A stretch of 64,000 bases of DNA, from contig JAIBEW010000027.1 of NCBI GenBank assembly GCA_019459085.1, forward strand, positions 1-64,000. Direction: 5' to 3'. The position numbers and the translations under genes were made by a program. The notes below the pieces were generated by a model that was not told the origin of the DNA, did not search any database, and saw only the letters and a list, made by a program, of their open reading frames with translations. Below are positions 1-8,689 of this stretch, in pieces. Position 1 is the stretch's first letter. Each line of letters begins with the position of its first letter. The DNA is from Kaistella sp. (GTDB lineage: Bacteria; Bacteroidota; Bacteroidia; Flavobacteriales; Weeksellaceae).

Positions 1-151
1 CTGGAAACTTTCACCCGAAAAAATAAAAACCTCCCTTAAATCTGGTTTCTGAGCGAAACCGAAGAATAAAAGAGGTTGGTTTTTAGGGTCATTCCCTGGA
101 ATTTATTGAAAAGGAAGGTTGTGCAACGGTTACCCTTGTTATAGGCAGTTA

Positions 152-340
152 CTATTTGCCACAGTAAGCACAAGTATTTGTCATTAATGGACCTAAACTT
201 TTGTTTAATGACTCATTTAAACTTCTTTTTTCTTGAAAATCTTTCTTTTCATAATTTTCAATAAAATCTCGAACTTCTTTTCTCTGATTATAATCAAGTT
301 CTGAATAGACTTTCAATAGTCTTTTTACTTTTTCATCCAT
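152..340 (-). CDS. Small CxxC protein, partner of the 2TM mobilome protein
   Basis: A 62-residue protein of unknown function. It is charged and helical over residues 1-45, with a lysine/glutamate-rich stretch, and ends with a CAYCGK tail whose two cysteines (C57, C60) could be half a zinc knuckle. Its ATG lies 8 bp inside the end of the upstream membrane-protein gene, so the two are probably translationally coupled. The upstream protein also ends in a CxxC zinc module, which suggests a functional pair (inference). No signal peptide or membrane segment is seen. A shadow ORF is possible, but the coupling and amphipathic composition favour a real gene. Confidence 0.6.
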   Translation of the reverse strand: MDEKVKRLLKVYSELDYNQRKEVRDFIENYEKKDFQEKRSLNESLNKSLGPLMTNTCAYCGK

Positions 341-938
341 GGAATAAAATTTTATGTATTAAACTTCTATCAAATTTTCCGCAAACCTCACAAGCACTAG
401 ATGAGATTGATAAAGGAACTTCATTACAACCAACACATTGTCTTTGGAATTCTCTCAATGCATAACGCATACCTTTTCGTAGTTCTCTCTCTTTAAGACT
501 ATACTTTGCATCATTATCAGTTCTTGAACTCAATTTAGTTTCTAGAATTTCAAATGCTCTTGAAAATTCTTCTAAATTATTTGGTGGGGTTTTACCTAGT
601 TTTTTAAAACTATCTGATAGAGAATTATAGTCATTAACAGCTTCTAATGAATATGATAGATTATCATTCCAATTAATTACCAAAGCAAATGCTGAAATAA
701 TTAATTGAATAATTGATAATGGAATTGAAATAGCAATAGTATTTTTTAGTATTTCTGAATCAAAACCATATCCAGAAGCAGTTGCGCCAATTGTCAATGG
801 AACAACAATTCCTAAAACTGCTAAAAATTTATTCCAATTACTGTAAAACTGTGCTCTTTTACTAAAGATATAACTTTTACCAAATGCTTGAATTGAATTA
901 TTCCAAGAGTCTATTCTTAATTGCTCTTCTGGAGTCAT
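333..938 (-). CDS. Mobilome CxxCx(11)CxxC protein with SLATT-like two-TM region
   Basis: A 201-residue protein. Two hydrophobic segments (about residues 35-53 and 66-89) are followed by a soluble helical region and a zinc module with cysteines at 168, 171, 183 and 186. The spacing is exactly CxxC, eleven residues, CxxC. That matches the protein family I know as 'mobilome CxxCx(11)CxxC protein', whose two-TM arrangement resembles the SLATT effector class predicted to act in nucleotide-triggered defence. I infer a membrane effector or sensor with a cytosolic zinc knuckle. No SMODS nucleotidyltransferase or SLOG sensor is adjacent. The pair with the 62-residue gene is bracketed by inverted 9-mers, GTTATAGGC at 138-146 and GCCTATAAC at 964-972. 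Confidence 0.75.
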   Translation of the reverse strand: MTPEEQLRIDSWNNSIQAFGKSYIFSKRAQFYSNWNKFLAVLGIVVPLTIGATASGYGFDSEILKNTIAISIPLSIIQLIISAFALVINWNDNLSYSLEAVNDYNSLSDSFKKLGKTPPNNLEEFSRAFEILETKLSSRTDNDAKYSLKERELRKGMRYALREFQRQCVGCNEVPLSISSSACEVCGKFDRSLIHKILFHG

Positions 939-978
939 TTATTTTGTACGGTTTTCAAAAATTGCCTATAACGGTCAA

Positions 979-1085
979 GGCTATGAGCAGTTGGGGATGT
1001 TATGCCCAAACTTTTCGGTTTAGCACTGACCTTTGTTTTATGTTTATACTTTCGTTTAGCACCTTAGCCCCAATTGCTTATAGCC
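979..1085. repeat. Imperfect palindrome between accessory genes (cassette-boundary-like)
   Basis: The arms at 979-996 and 1068-1085 match in inverted orientation at 16 of 18 positions, with about 71 bp between them. The right arm overlaps the 3' end of the 283-residue gene and encodes its last residues (WWQQWL) and stop codon. Long palindromes between unrelated single accessory genes are a pattern I recognise from Bacteroidota islands; they resemble integron attC sites in architecture but lack clear canonical core sites here. Confidence 0.6.
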
Positions 1086-1929
1086 ATTGTTGCCACCAGT
1101 TTTTTTTCTTTTTTATTTCCGTTTTTGCATTCAATAATCTGTCAATTTCGCCTTCTTCCCAAGTCCATAAATGACTGCATTTTTCGTCAGCCCAAAAACC
1201 TTCAAAATTTGTTTCAATTGATTTTTTTGAAAACACTTCTTCGTTTATCGCAATGAAATAGAAGAAATAGTCCCAACTGATTGCAAAGAGTATTGATTTG
1301 TTTTTGTCGTAGATGTAATAATCTTTAAAATCAATTTTCTCGCAGAAGTCCCTTTTGTTTGAGTTAGTCAGGTCGATAGTTTTCTTGTTCTCATAAAATT
1401 CGTCTTCTACAACAACTTCGTCAATTCCATTAAGTGTCAATAATTCAAAAATTGAAGATTTAGTGATGAAGTCAAATGTGCCTTCTGTCGGATGCCAAAT
1501 GTTATTCCTATCTGAATATTGGTTTAAAATCTTCATTAGGTCTTGTCGTTCCAGTTTCTTATGGAAAGCACCAATTGAAGTCATTAAGGCTTTATTCAGT
1601 TCCTTGTAGTCATTTATTTTTGAACCTTGTATTATCTCATTCCACGGTACTTTTTTTCCGTTTTGAGATATTTCTTCATCAGTTGGATAGCACTCATTAG
1701 ATGAGTAAATAGTCATATTTGAGTAATTCTCAATTTTTTCGAATATCTCATCCTTTTTTCGAGCTTCTTCGAGTGAGATTACTTTTTTTGAACTGTTTGT
1801 ATCGCAATGTTCTTTGTCAAGCTTGAAAAACGGAAGAAGTCCCACGAAAACACTATCAAATTCAGAGTAATGTTTTAACACGGGTGTTTCTTCGTCTGGA
1901 TAAAGGTTATTATTTTCTATATCGCTCAT
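1078..1929 (-). CDS. Hypothetical protein, possibly DUF2711-like
   Basis: A 283-residue soluble protein with no signal peptide or membrane segment. Residues about 90-265 have the feel of DUF2711, a family known mostly from Bacilli: a proline-tryptophan motif (VPWNEII), a GAFHKKLERQDL helix, a WHPTEG turn, a central DEFYE, and an aromatic block with SWDYFFYF and FEGFWAD. This is recognition from memory, so treat it as a suggestion. No catalytic motif is apparent. It is a single gene flanked by palindromic elements. Its last six residues and stop are supplied by the right arm of the 979-1085 palindrome, implying that the element was inserted at, or evolved with, the gene end. Confidence 0.6.
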   Translation of the reverse strand: MSDIENNNLYPDEETPVLKHYSEFDSVFVGLLPFFKLDKEHCDTNSSKKVISLEEARKKDEIFEKIENYSNMTIYSSNECYPTDEEISQNGKKVPWNEIIQGSKINDYKELNKALMTSIGAFHKKLERQDLMKILNQYSDRNNIWHPTEGTFDFITKSSIFELLTLNGIDEVVVEDEFYENKKTIDLTNSNKRDFCEKIDFKDYYIYDKNKSILFAISWDYFFYFIAINEEVFSKKSIETNFEGFWADEKCSHLWTWEEGEIDRLLNAKTEIKKKKNWWQQWL

Positions 1930-2181
1930 TTTTCAAATTGGTGGCAACTCGCTTATATGTATCATAAAATCATACAAAGCCAACATAGTGTAGGCGTATT
2001 GCTATGATCATAATGATACTTTATTGCTTCGCTAAAATAGGAAAAACCTTATATAAATAATCAAATGGACTTTTTATTTACTGCAGGTCACGCCTTACAA
2101 AATCTCTACGCTTGGCCCCGGTTGCAGCAAACTCCTAAGAAACACTGCCAATTAAGGCCGGTCACATCAGATTCCGGCTAA

Positions 2182-2296
2182 CAGCGGCTTGGCTATGTGG
2201 CGGATTTAGCGCAAAAATTTAATTGAATTCGTGCTGTTTGAGCTTTGCACAAATGTTTTATAGAAGTACTTCAACCGCCATATTGCCAAGCTGATG
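2182..2296. repeat. Second accessory-island palindrome, in the 1930-2309 gap
   Basis: The arms at 2182-2203 and 2275-2296 pair at 18 of 22 positions around a 71-bp AT-rich centre. The spacer length equals that of the 979-1085 element although the arm sequences differ, the hallmark of a structure-conserved element. The rest of the 380-bp gap holds no gene I can support; 2060-2160 on the minus strand has a short unterminated-looking reading frame that I rejected. Confidence 0.6.
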
Positions 2297-2309
2297 TCAT
2301 GTGTAGCTT

Positions 2310-2978
2310 TTATTTCCATTGAAATTGCTTCAAACCTGATTTGTTTAAACTATCGATTTTTATAGATTTTATTTGGATTGCTTTTAGTGGTAATTTCTCA
2401 TTACCATCATTCAAATAATATAGTGGTTCATCTTCTGGAATATATATTTCTAAAGAGTCATTATGTACTTTATAAAATAAAAAAAATGAATCATAATTAC
2501 CTTGTGTGAATTGATTTGAAGTATAAGTTTCAGATTTTTGTTTATTGGGAGTGAATGTTATTTTTCGTCTTACATTTTTAAACTGATAACCATCGAGATT
2601 AATAGTCAAGTTATCATTTAATTTAACCATTTCAGTAGATACTTTTAACTCGGTTTCTTCATTTAAATTTTCATTTTTAATTTGTTTTTGGATATTACTA
2701 ATATGTATTAGAAATAACACTAACAAAAGTATTGTTGGAACAGTAGAAAAAAGAATTAATAAATTTTCAATTTTCTTATGCTTAAAATTAGTTAAAGAAA
2801 TAATTATTAAAACAAAGGAAATTAATGTTGAAATAAATAATATGGGATAAAAAAACAGAAAATTATAAGCTAACATTGGTCCTCCGTCAGTGTCAGAAGG
2901 TGTGCTGAAATAAATATAAATTGGCAAAATAAAAACTACTATTGCGAAGATGTATTTTATGATTTTCTTATTCATCAT
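2310..2978 (-). CDS. Hypothetical membrane protein with C-terminal soluble domain
   Basis: A 222-residue protein of no recognised family. An N-terminal hydrophobic segment (about residues 7-24) is followed by two further ones (about 40-62 and 72-93), and then a C-terminal soluble domain of about 125 residues rich in beta-prone and charged residues. It probably sits in the inner membrane with a large domain on one side. Base composition is very AT-rich, in line with its accessory neighbours. It stands alone between two gaps and has no obvious operon partner. Function cannot be assigned. Confidence 0.6.
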   Translation of the reverse strand: MMNKKIIKYIFAIVVFILPIYIYFSTPSDTDGGPMLAYNFLFFYPILFISTLISFVLIIISLTNFKHKKIENLLILFSTVPTILLLVLFLIHISNIQKQIKNENLNEETELKVSTEMVKLNDNLTINLDGYQFKNVRRKITFTPNKQKSETYTSNQFTQGNYDSFFLFYKVHNDSLEIYIPEDEPLYYLNDGNEKLPLKAIQIKSIKIDSLNKSGLKQFQWK

Positions 2979-3082
2979 TTTCTATGAGTGTTGTTGCGGA
3001 AAATTACACACAACTTGTTTATAGCTCTCACTCAGTCAGACCAATCCCCCGGTTTTTGTAGGAATAGTTTTTCCCACATTAA

Positions 3083-3547
3083 TCATGGTGTTTCCCCTGC
3101 TTTAAGTTGGTTTATATACTCCTCCACAAAATCATCAAATAAGGTTATCATATCTTGTAAATATTCTTTCATTTCTTCAAAGTTGTTGAAGCCAAAATTC
3201 TCATTGTATTTATTTTTATCTAATGGGAACTCGTGAAAGACTTCTCCGTACTGCCGAAAGCCAATAGGTTCCTTTTTTTCATTATTGAAAACATCAATAT
3301 AAAAAATTAAAACGGTACCACTTGTTTTATGTATTAACAATCGGAAAAGATAATCGCTATATAACTTCTCAATTGTATAATAATTGCCACCTAAATCGTT
3401 TAATTTATAAGTTGGGAAAAATGCAGATTTAAAGGTCTTATTATCACAAGTATAACCTCCAACTTCTATGAATTTTTCTCTAATGTCAAGTAATCTTTCA
3501 GGAAAGTCAATCTTCTTTAATATTTGTTTTTCAAATTTTCGTATCAT
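3083..3547 (-). CDS. Likely immunity protein for the upstream toxin
   Basis: A 154-residue acidic soluble protein of no recognised family. It begins 12 bp after the end of the 663-residue toxin-like gene on the same strand, the standard position of an immunity gene in polymorphic toxin loci. The sequence is mixed alpha/beta with an aromatic-rich centre and an acidic C-terminal helix (about residues 120-150, with EEMKEYLQDM and DDFVEEY) that could mask a basic nuclease surface. No signal peptide is present, so it would protect the cytoplasm. The immunity role is inferred from position, size and charge only. Confidence 0.6.
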   Translation of the reverse strand: MIRKFEKQILKKIDFPERLLDIREKFIEVGGYTCDNKTFKSAFFPTYKLNDLGGNYYTIEKLYSDYLFRLLIHKTSGTVLIFYIDVFNNEKKEPIGFRQYGEVFHEFPLDKNKYNENFGFNNFEEMKEYLQDMITLFDDFVEEYINQLKAGETP

Positions 3548-3559
3548 AGGTTTTAATTT

Positions 3560-5551
3560 TTATTCAGGATGAAATAACACCTCTATGTTTTTGTCTATTT
3601 TTGAATAGTATTTTTTAGTTACCTTATCATACTCCAAAAACTCTAAAAGTTTTTTTGATTTTAGGTTTGATGAAGGTATTTCCAATTTTAAATTTCCAAT
3701 TAGTTGATGTCCTCTTATGTCTGGGTCTTGGGCAACAATTTTTGCACCTACAGGATATTTCTTTTTAAGCTCACTAATATAAGAGCTGAAGGTGTCAATT
3801 TGAATATTGTCTAAATCAGTCGCTTTACGTGAAATAATATCAGGGTCATAAGAATCAAGACGAAAGCGGACAGGTTTACCCTTATTTGGTCCGCTTGTGT
3901 ATTTAAGTGTAGGATGCTCAATTGTTACTTCGTGGAACTTGTATTTAGGGGGCCATAAATCTTTGAGTTTTTTGTTAAACTTGTTACCTCTAATAAAAAG
4001 TTTTCTGACCTTTTGCCAATCTATTTCTCGTTGCTGTTTTTTAGACCGTTTGGCGAAATCAATAACCTCATCTAATCTATCTTCAAAATCTGCCTCGCCA
4101 AATTCTTTGACGAGTTTGTCAATTTCTTTATCGTTATCAAGATGACGAGCCAGTTTTTTAAGTTCTTCAAGCTTGTTTAGAGTTCCTGGGTTAACGAATT
4201 TGTTACCGAGCTTTATACCATCTTCTACTGTACCTATTAAATCATCTATTTTACCAACTTTGGTAAATAGACCAACACCGAGAAAAGTAGATACAACACC
4301 TACGGTTGTTTTACTGGTAAAATGGCTAAGTTTTTCAGAATCGTCCAAAGTCTCTTCTGCTTCTTGTTTTACACCATCTACCATTTGGTTAAAACCATCC
4401 TTGGTGAAAATTTTGGAAAACGCCTCTCTCTTTTCCTTGTCGGTAACCAGTTGATAGCAGCTTTTTATTGCCATTGGAATACCAACAATCTCATCTATCA
4501 CCCCGTCTGTAACTCCATTAACAGCAGGATTCATTTGGGCAAATTGAGGCCATTCGCTGTATTCAGAATTTTTAGAATACCATAAACTTTGTGGGGTTTC
4601 ACCATCTTTCCAAACGTTTTCCCCAACTTTTTGGATGACTTGGACGCTTTCTACAAAAGCACCTATGGTTTCGTCAAAATATGCTTCTGTTTGCTGCCAT
4701 TTAATTTCTAACCAATTGTACTGATTGATTTGGTTTTCTAATTCGGCAATTTGTTGTTTTCTAAGCTTTTCAACATCTACATTTAAACCCCGTGCATTAG
4801 CTTCTTCTTGTACTTTTTTAACTTTGTCTTTATAGAGGTTGGGGTTAATTTTTGTCTCTTGTTTTATCTTCTCATTAGGAAATTGAGACATTTTAATTTC
4901 TACCTCACAAGGGCCATTATCAGAATTTTTTGTAGAATAATTCTTTGATACGATAACTTCCCCAACTTCATTGACGAGGTTGTGAGTAATGCAAATTTTG
5001 TTTTTGTAGAATTGGTTTTTAAGCTTTTCCTCTATTATTTTAGTGGCTTCATTGAAAGTATCAATGTGTTCTTTTTTTAGAGAACCATCTGATTTTAAGC
5101 CTAATTTTTTAAATTCGTAATAAAGTTGTTCGTACTCATACTCGCTTAATTCTGACCTTTGATTGGTTAATAAAGTTCTGATTTGCTGAGTGCCAAATTG
5201 GTCTAATAACTCTACAGATTCGGATAAATATTTTAAGTCAGTATTAAATTCAATTTTTAGTATCTTGTTTAGGAATAAAAAGGTTGATTGAATATTATCT
5301 GAATTTGATAAAGAGGGTATGCCAACTATGGGTTTAAATTGGTAAAAGAAAGTTCCGTTATTTTCTGCACAAAAAATTTCTATTCCATTAAACCCTGATT
5401 CAAGAGGAACGTGATTTTGATAGTAAAATTTAGATACTTTGTTATCTGAAAGTAACTTTTCGAGTTTACCTTTCCATGAGGATGGCTTATCTCCAATAGT
5501 TCCTTCCTGAAATGGACTTTGATAACCTAATATGTCAGAAATTCTGCCCAA
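3560..5551 (-). CDS. Polymorphic-toxin-like protein with C-terminal nuclease-type domain
   Basis: A 663-residue protein without signal peptide. The N-terminal half (residues 1-300) is a unique, partly coiled-coil region. Residues about 320-440 contain a WYSKNSEYSEW block and a glycine/valine-rich hydrophobic helix like pretoxin regions. The last 143 residues, from RGNKFNKKL (about 521), look like a toxin tip: an RGN-FNK start, LDSYDP near 565 and IISRKATDL near 572. This RGN/LDSY/ISRK arrangement recurs at the C-terminus of bacterial polymorphic toxins and suggests a nuclease fold, but the active site is not proven. Translation seems to start at TTG (5549-5551), since an in-frame stop lies just upstream without an ATG. 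A probable immunity gene follows. Confidence 0.7.
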   Translation of the reverse strand: MGRISDILGYQSPFQEGTIGDKPSSWKGKLEKLLSDNKVSKFYYQNHVPLESGFNGIEIFCAENNGTFFYQFKPIVGIPSLSNSDNIQSTFLFLNKILKIEFNTDLKYLSESVELLDQFGTQQIRTLLTNQRSELSEYEYEQLYYEFKKLGLKSDGSLKKEHIDTFNEATKIIEEKLKNQFYKNKICITHNLVNEVGEVIVSKNYSTKNSDNGPCEVEIKMSQFPNEKIKQETKINPNLYKDKVKKVQEEANARGLNVDVEKLRKQQIAELENQINQYNWLEIKWQQTEAYFDETIGAFVESVQVIQKVGENVWKDGETPQSLWYSKNSEYSEWPQFAQMNPAVNGVTDGVIDEIVGIPMAIKSCYQLVTDKEKREAFSKIFTKDGFNQMVDGVKQEAEETLDDSEKLSHFTSKTTVGVVSTFLGVGLFTKVGKIDDLIGTVEDGIKLGNKFVNPGTLNKLEELKKLARHLDNDKEIDKLVKEFGEADFEDRLDEVIDFAKRSKKQQREIDWQKVRKLFIRGNKFNKKLKDLWPPKYKFHEVTIEHPTLKYTSGPNKGKPVRFRLDSYDPDIISRKATDLDNIQIDTFSSYISELKKKYPVGAKIVAQDPDIRGHQLIGNLKLEIPSSNLKSKKLLEFLEYDKVTKKYYSKIDKNIEVLFHPE

Positions 5552-5592
5552 ACTGTTCTGTTTATTTAGCTTCTAATACTTTGTTCTTTTTA

Positions 5593-5655
5593 TTAATCCT
5601 CCAATAGGCTGTCATATCCGGACTTGTCGGTTAATTCAAAAATACTGTTTCCCAT
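5593..5655 (-). CDS. Possible 20-codon ORF between the large protein and the toxin
   Basis: An ATG-initiated 20-codon frame (starting MGNSIFELTD, ending SLLED) begins 2 bp after the stop of the 844-residue gene. A second 17-codon frame (starting MTAYWRINKK) overlaps its 3' half, and a GGAGG lies at 5599-5603 on this strand. They may be a tiny gene, a coupling device for the TTG-started toxin, or the remnant of a deleted gene. Support is only positional. Confidence 0.25.
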   Translation of the reverse strand: MGNSIFELTDKSGYDSLLED

Positions 5656-5657
5656 AA

Positions 5658-8192
5658 TTATTCAGGCTTAATGCTTTCTAAAGTGATATCCTTATCATTT
5701 TTAAAAACTATATCGTCATCTTCTTGTTTATCGCAACATGGTAAACCTTTTTCGTCTTCAAAGTATGTAGACTTGGCTTGTATTATAGTAAGAGTTGATG
5801 GCACTCTTGTTTGCCATGTTCCTTCTACTTTTATTTCGTCCTGATTGCCCAATTCTGTTAATAAAGATAGATATCTGTCATCTTCGGTTTCAGGTACTAA
5901 ATCGCCATCTGTGTATATTTCACCTGTTTCCATATAGTGCATTACTGCTTTTTCGTATTGAGGACGAACAGGAACTAACACTTTTGCCATGCCACTTTGT
6001 AAAAATGCTTCAAAAATTGTGTCGTCATTTTTCAACTGCATTAATTCTGACCATTCACATTTTGGATTATAGTAGTAGGGGTAAAAAATATAACTGAATA
6101 TTTCCCATTGGAATGCTGTTTCAAAAAACTTGATGAAAGCTACATACTTTTCTAACTCTTCATTTTGTATTACTTGTGGAACCATTGATTCGTTTTCTCC
6201 ACAGTCATTTGTACAACTATAAGTTTTACATTCATTAAAATTTTTCCCGACATCATAGCAATAGGGTTTGCTCATCATTTCAATACAAATTCGTTTCAAC
6301 TCCCTTTCTTCAATTAATCTGTTAAGTGCAGGGTTGCTGTAATTTTCATTTTTAGCTTGGTCTTTTTCTCCTTCTAAAGCAGCTTGCTGTAATTTTTGTT
6401 CTTCGTTGTATTCATCTAATTTCTTTTGATATGCTGTTTGTAATGCATCAAAAGTATCGCTCTGCCATGCACTGAAAAGGGCTGGACTAGAAATGCATTT
6501 TATTCTCAATGTCCCGCTATATTTAAATATTTTTCGATAGGATATTGCGAAAGATATCAAACCTGCTAAATCAGGATTAGGGTCAATGCTGATGTTAAAA
6601 TTGTCAGTTCTCGCAGTATTATCTTTATAATCCCCTCTGTACACATTATACCCCCCAATTGCCAAATTTAGATATGAAGAACCAGAGACAGCTCTGTATT
6701 CAAAGCTTCCTGTGCCTTCAATAAGGTCAGCAACAAAACCATCAGGAATTACGATATTACTCTGTGTATCTGTTTGGGTATGATCGTCATGAGAAGTATC
6801 ATTCTGAAAAGAAACATCAAGGTATTGGGTTCTTTGTTCGAAAGCATCTACTATTGTACCGAAATAGTTGGCGGCATTTTGAGCGTTCTCTGCATTAACA
6901 GCAGAAGTTCCTTTTATACCAAATTCATCTAATGTTTTAGGCGGTGTTAAAGGAGTTTTAATATCATCTTGCTTTTTTGCTTTCCATTCAAGAGCTTTTT
7001 TATAAAATAATGCTGGGTGGGGCAAGTCAGCTTCAAACATTAATCGTTTGCCATAATTTACCAATTGATTGTCATAAATTTTATCAACCCATCTGTAAAC
7101 TCCCGTTACATGTGTTCCGCCACTTCTGTTATCAAAACCATGCTTATTATTTTCTTCATACTCCTTTATCATTCTATAAGTTCTCTTTTCAGTGGTTTTT
7201 TGAACTACTCTTTCTAAAGCCCTTTCGGTAATTTCTTTTGAATAGTTTTTTGCTTCTGTATTAGAAAGTGAAGAAGAGTTATTGCTTGTATAACCCGAAC
7301 TTACATTGGCAGCTATGTTTCCATAAACTTTTGAATCCTTGGAATATGTTACCGAACCACTAATATTAAAAGATTTATCTTTTTGTAGTTCTTTGGCTAT
7401 TTCAGAACTTATTTCGTTTCGGTCAGCTGTGGTCGTGTCACTAAGATTTTCTATTTCAGTTTCGGTTGTAGACTCTGTACTGTATTCAGTTCTTAATAAG
7501 TTCCTTGTGCTTTTTTCTTTGTACTCTTTGGCCATAATATTCTCTATGTGAGAAATCTCTCCAGGAACATAACAACACAAAGTTTGTTCAACCCTTCTGT
7601 ATTCCTGAATACCTAAATTGTGAACACCAAATAATTTACCACCACATTCTGAAAAATACCAAGGCTTAAAACAGTTGATCACTATTTCGGGTATTACAAT
7701 GGTCAACTTCGAAATATCACTTAAATCAAGTGTCTTATTATTATGTAAATAGTGCTGTGTAATAATTAACTGAATACAAGCTTGTCTTACTGTTTTTGAT
7801 TTTTGTGTTGCGATTTGAACACCTAATTCGTCCCAAATTTTAATGAGTTCTCCTTCTTTTAGTGGAGTAGGCAATTTGGCATTTAGTTGTTTTTTTGAAC
7901 TATCATTTTTCTTTTGTTGCATTAATAAGCAAGAATAGTCATAAAGTGCAGGATTAATTGCTCTAATTTCTTTATAACTGTTTGCAGGTTTAAAACTCCC
8001 GATAAATTCAGTCAATGTATTTTGCTTGGGTGTGTCCTTTAGATTTGGTAATGGACATCGGTTGAATTTGCTCTTTGAAATGTCTGGGTGATGAATAAAG
8101 AATTTACTTTTTTCAGTAAATTCGATTTTGTCAGGTGAACGAAATGTTTTGAAGTTAAACAGCGTCGTGGTAATTGGTTTTGATTTTGACAT
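5658..8192 (-). CDS. Large accessory protein of the toxin operon (unknown, possibly delivery-related)
   Basis: An 844-residue protein without signal peptide or convincing transmembrane segments. Residues about 230-330 are serine/threonine-rich with helical charged stretches (TTETEIENLSD, EITERALERVVQ). This is followed by GVYRWVDKIYDNQLVNYGKR, a beta-rich middle, a helical KKLDEYNEEQKLQ segment, and a cysteine-rich stretch near 680-710 with six cysteines. The VYRWVDKIY...NYGKRLMFE block reminds me of large proteins encoded in contractile-injection loci of Bacteroidota, but that is memory and not a search. It is the first gene of the operon, 106 bp upstream of the toxin, so a carrier, loading or release role is a reasonable inference. 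No sheath, tube or spike genes lie in the window. Confidence 0.6.
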   Translation of the reverse strand: MSKSKPITTTLFNFKTFRSPDKIEFTEKSKFFIHHPDISKSKFNRCPLPNLKDTPKQNTLTEFIGSFKPANSYKEIRAINPALYDYSCLLMQQKKNDSSKKQLNAKLPTPLKEGELIKIWDELGVQIATQKSKTVRQACIQLIITQHYLHNNKTLDLSDISKLTIVIPEIVINCFKPWYFSECGGKLFGVHNLGIQEYRRVEQTLCCYVPGEISHIENIMAKEYKEKSTRNLLRTEYSTESTTETEIENLSDTTTADRNEISSEIAKELQKDKSFNISGSVTYSKDSKVYGNIAANVSSGYTSNNSSSLSNTEAKNYSKEITERALERVVQKTTEKRTYRMIKEYEENNKHGFDNRSGGTHVTGVYRWVDKIYDNQLVNYGKRLMFEADLPHPALFYKKALEWKAKKQDDIKTPLTPPKTLDEFGIKGTSAVNAENAQNAANYFGTIVDAFEQRTQYLDVSFQNDTSHDDHTQTDTQSNIVIPDGFVADLIEGTGSFEYRAVSGSSYLNLAIGGYNVYRGDYKDNTARTDNFNISIDPNPDLAGLISFAISYRKIFKYSGTLRIKCISSPALFSAWQSDTFDALQTAYQKKLDEYNEEQKLQQAALEGEKDQAKNENYSNPALNRLIEERELKRICIEMMSKPYCYDVGKNFNECKTYSCTNDCGENESMVPQVIQNEELEKYVAFIKFFETAFQWEIFSYIFYPYYYNPKCEWSELMQLKNDDTIFEAFLQSGMAKVLVPVRPQYEKAVMHYMETGEIYTDGDLVPETEDDRYLSLLTELGNQDEIKVEGTWQTRVPSTLTIIQAKSTYFEDEKGLPCCDKQEDDDIVFKNDKDITLESIKPE

Positions 8193-8228
8193 TTGATTTA
8201 TATTTTAAATGTGATATGAATGTCGATT

Positions 8229-8510
8229 TTAAAACAAATATGCAAGTATTACGGGAACGATTATACACCAAATTTCCCCTTCTTTCATAGGTTTTGGAGT
8301 TCCTTGTAAATATTCTTTAATGTGAAAAAATAAAAACATCGTTGGAATAATGAATAAAAATCGAACTATTCAGTAATGTGAAAATTTGTCCCAATTACTG
8401 ATTTTAGGTTCAACAGTTTATATTGAATATTTTATTTCTTCTTCAGTCATTTTCCGTTTAGGTTTGTCGTCGTAAGCTTGCCACTAACTCCAAATATACG
8501 CATATTCTTA
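8229..8510 (-). pseudogene. Possible decayed membrane-protein gene
   Basis: One reading frame on the minus strand reads as protein-like text through three in-frame stops: WQAYDDKPKRKMTEEEI, then ISNWDKFSHY, then two hydrophobic stretches (FLFIIPTMFLFF and IWCIIVPVILAYLF) separated by KEYLQGTPKPMKEGE, ending at TAA 8229-8231. Keeping one frame across the stops suggests a dead gene rather than chance. The rest of the 8193-8689 gap has only a 24-codon plus-strand frame (8598-8672) that I cannot support. Confidence 0.3.
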
Positions 8511-8689
8511 AGTACTCAATAAAACTCTTTTGCTTGATGGTCAAGATATTGTAAAAATTTTATACTTGTGTTTAATATATAAATTGAGTTGTGTGTGATG
8601 GAAAATACGAAAGGAAAATTCATTCCTGATCTGTGTGATATTTCATTGGGTGAGCACCACGAAAAGAAATGATCTGGCTCAGGTTTCGC

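Noticed and set aside
2060-2180. Minus-strand text EFAATGAKRRDFVRRDLQ that resembles a gene end
   Set aside because: The frame is short, is preceded by a stop, and I can match it to no family.
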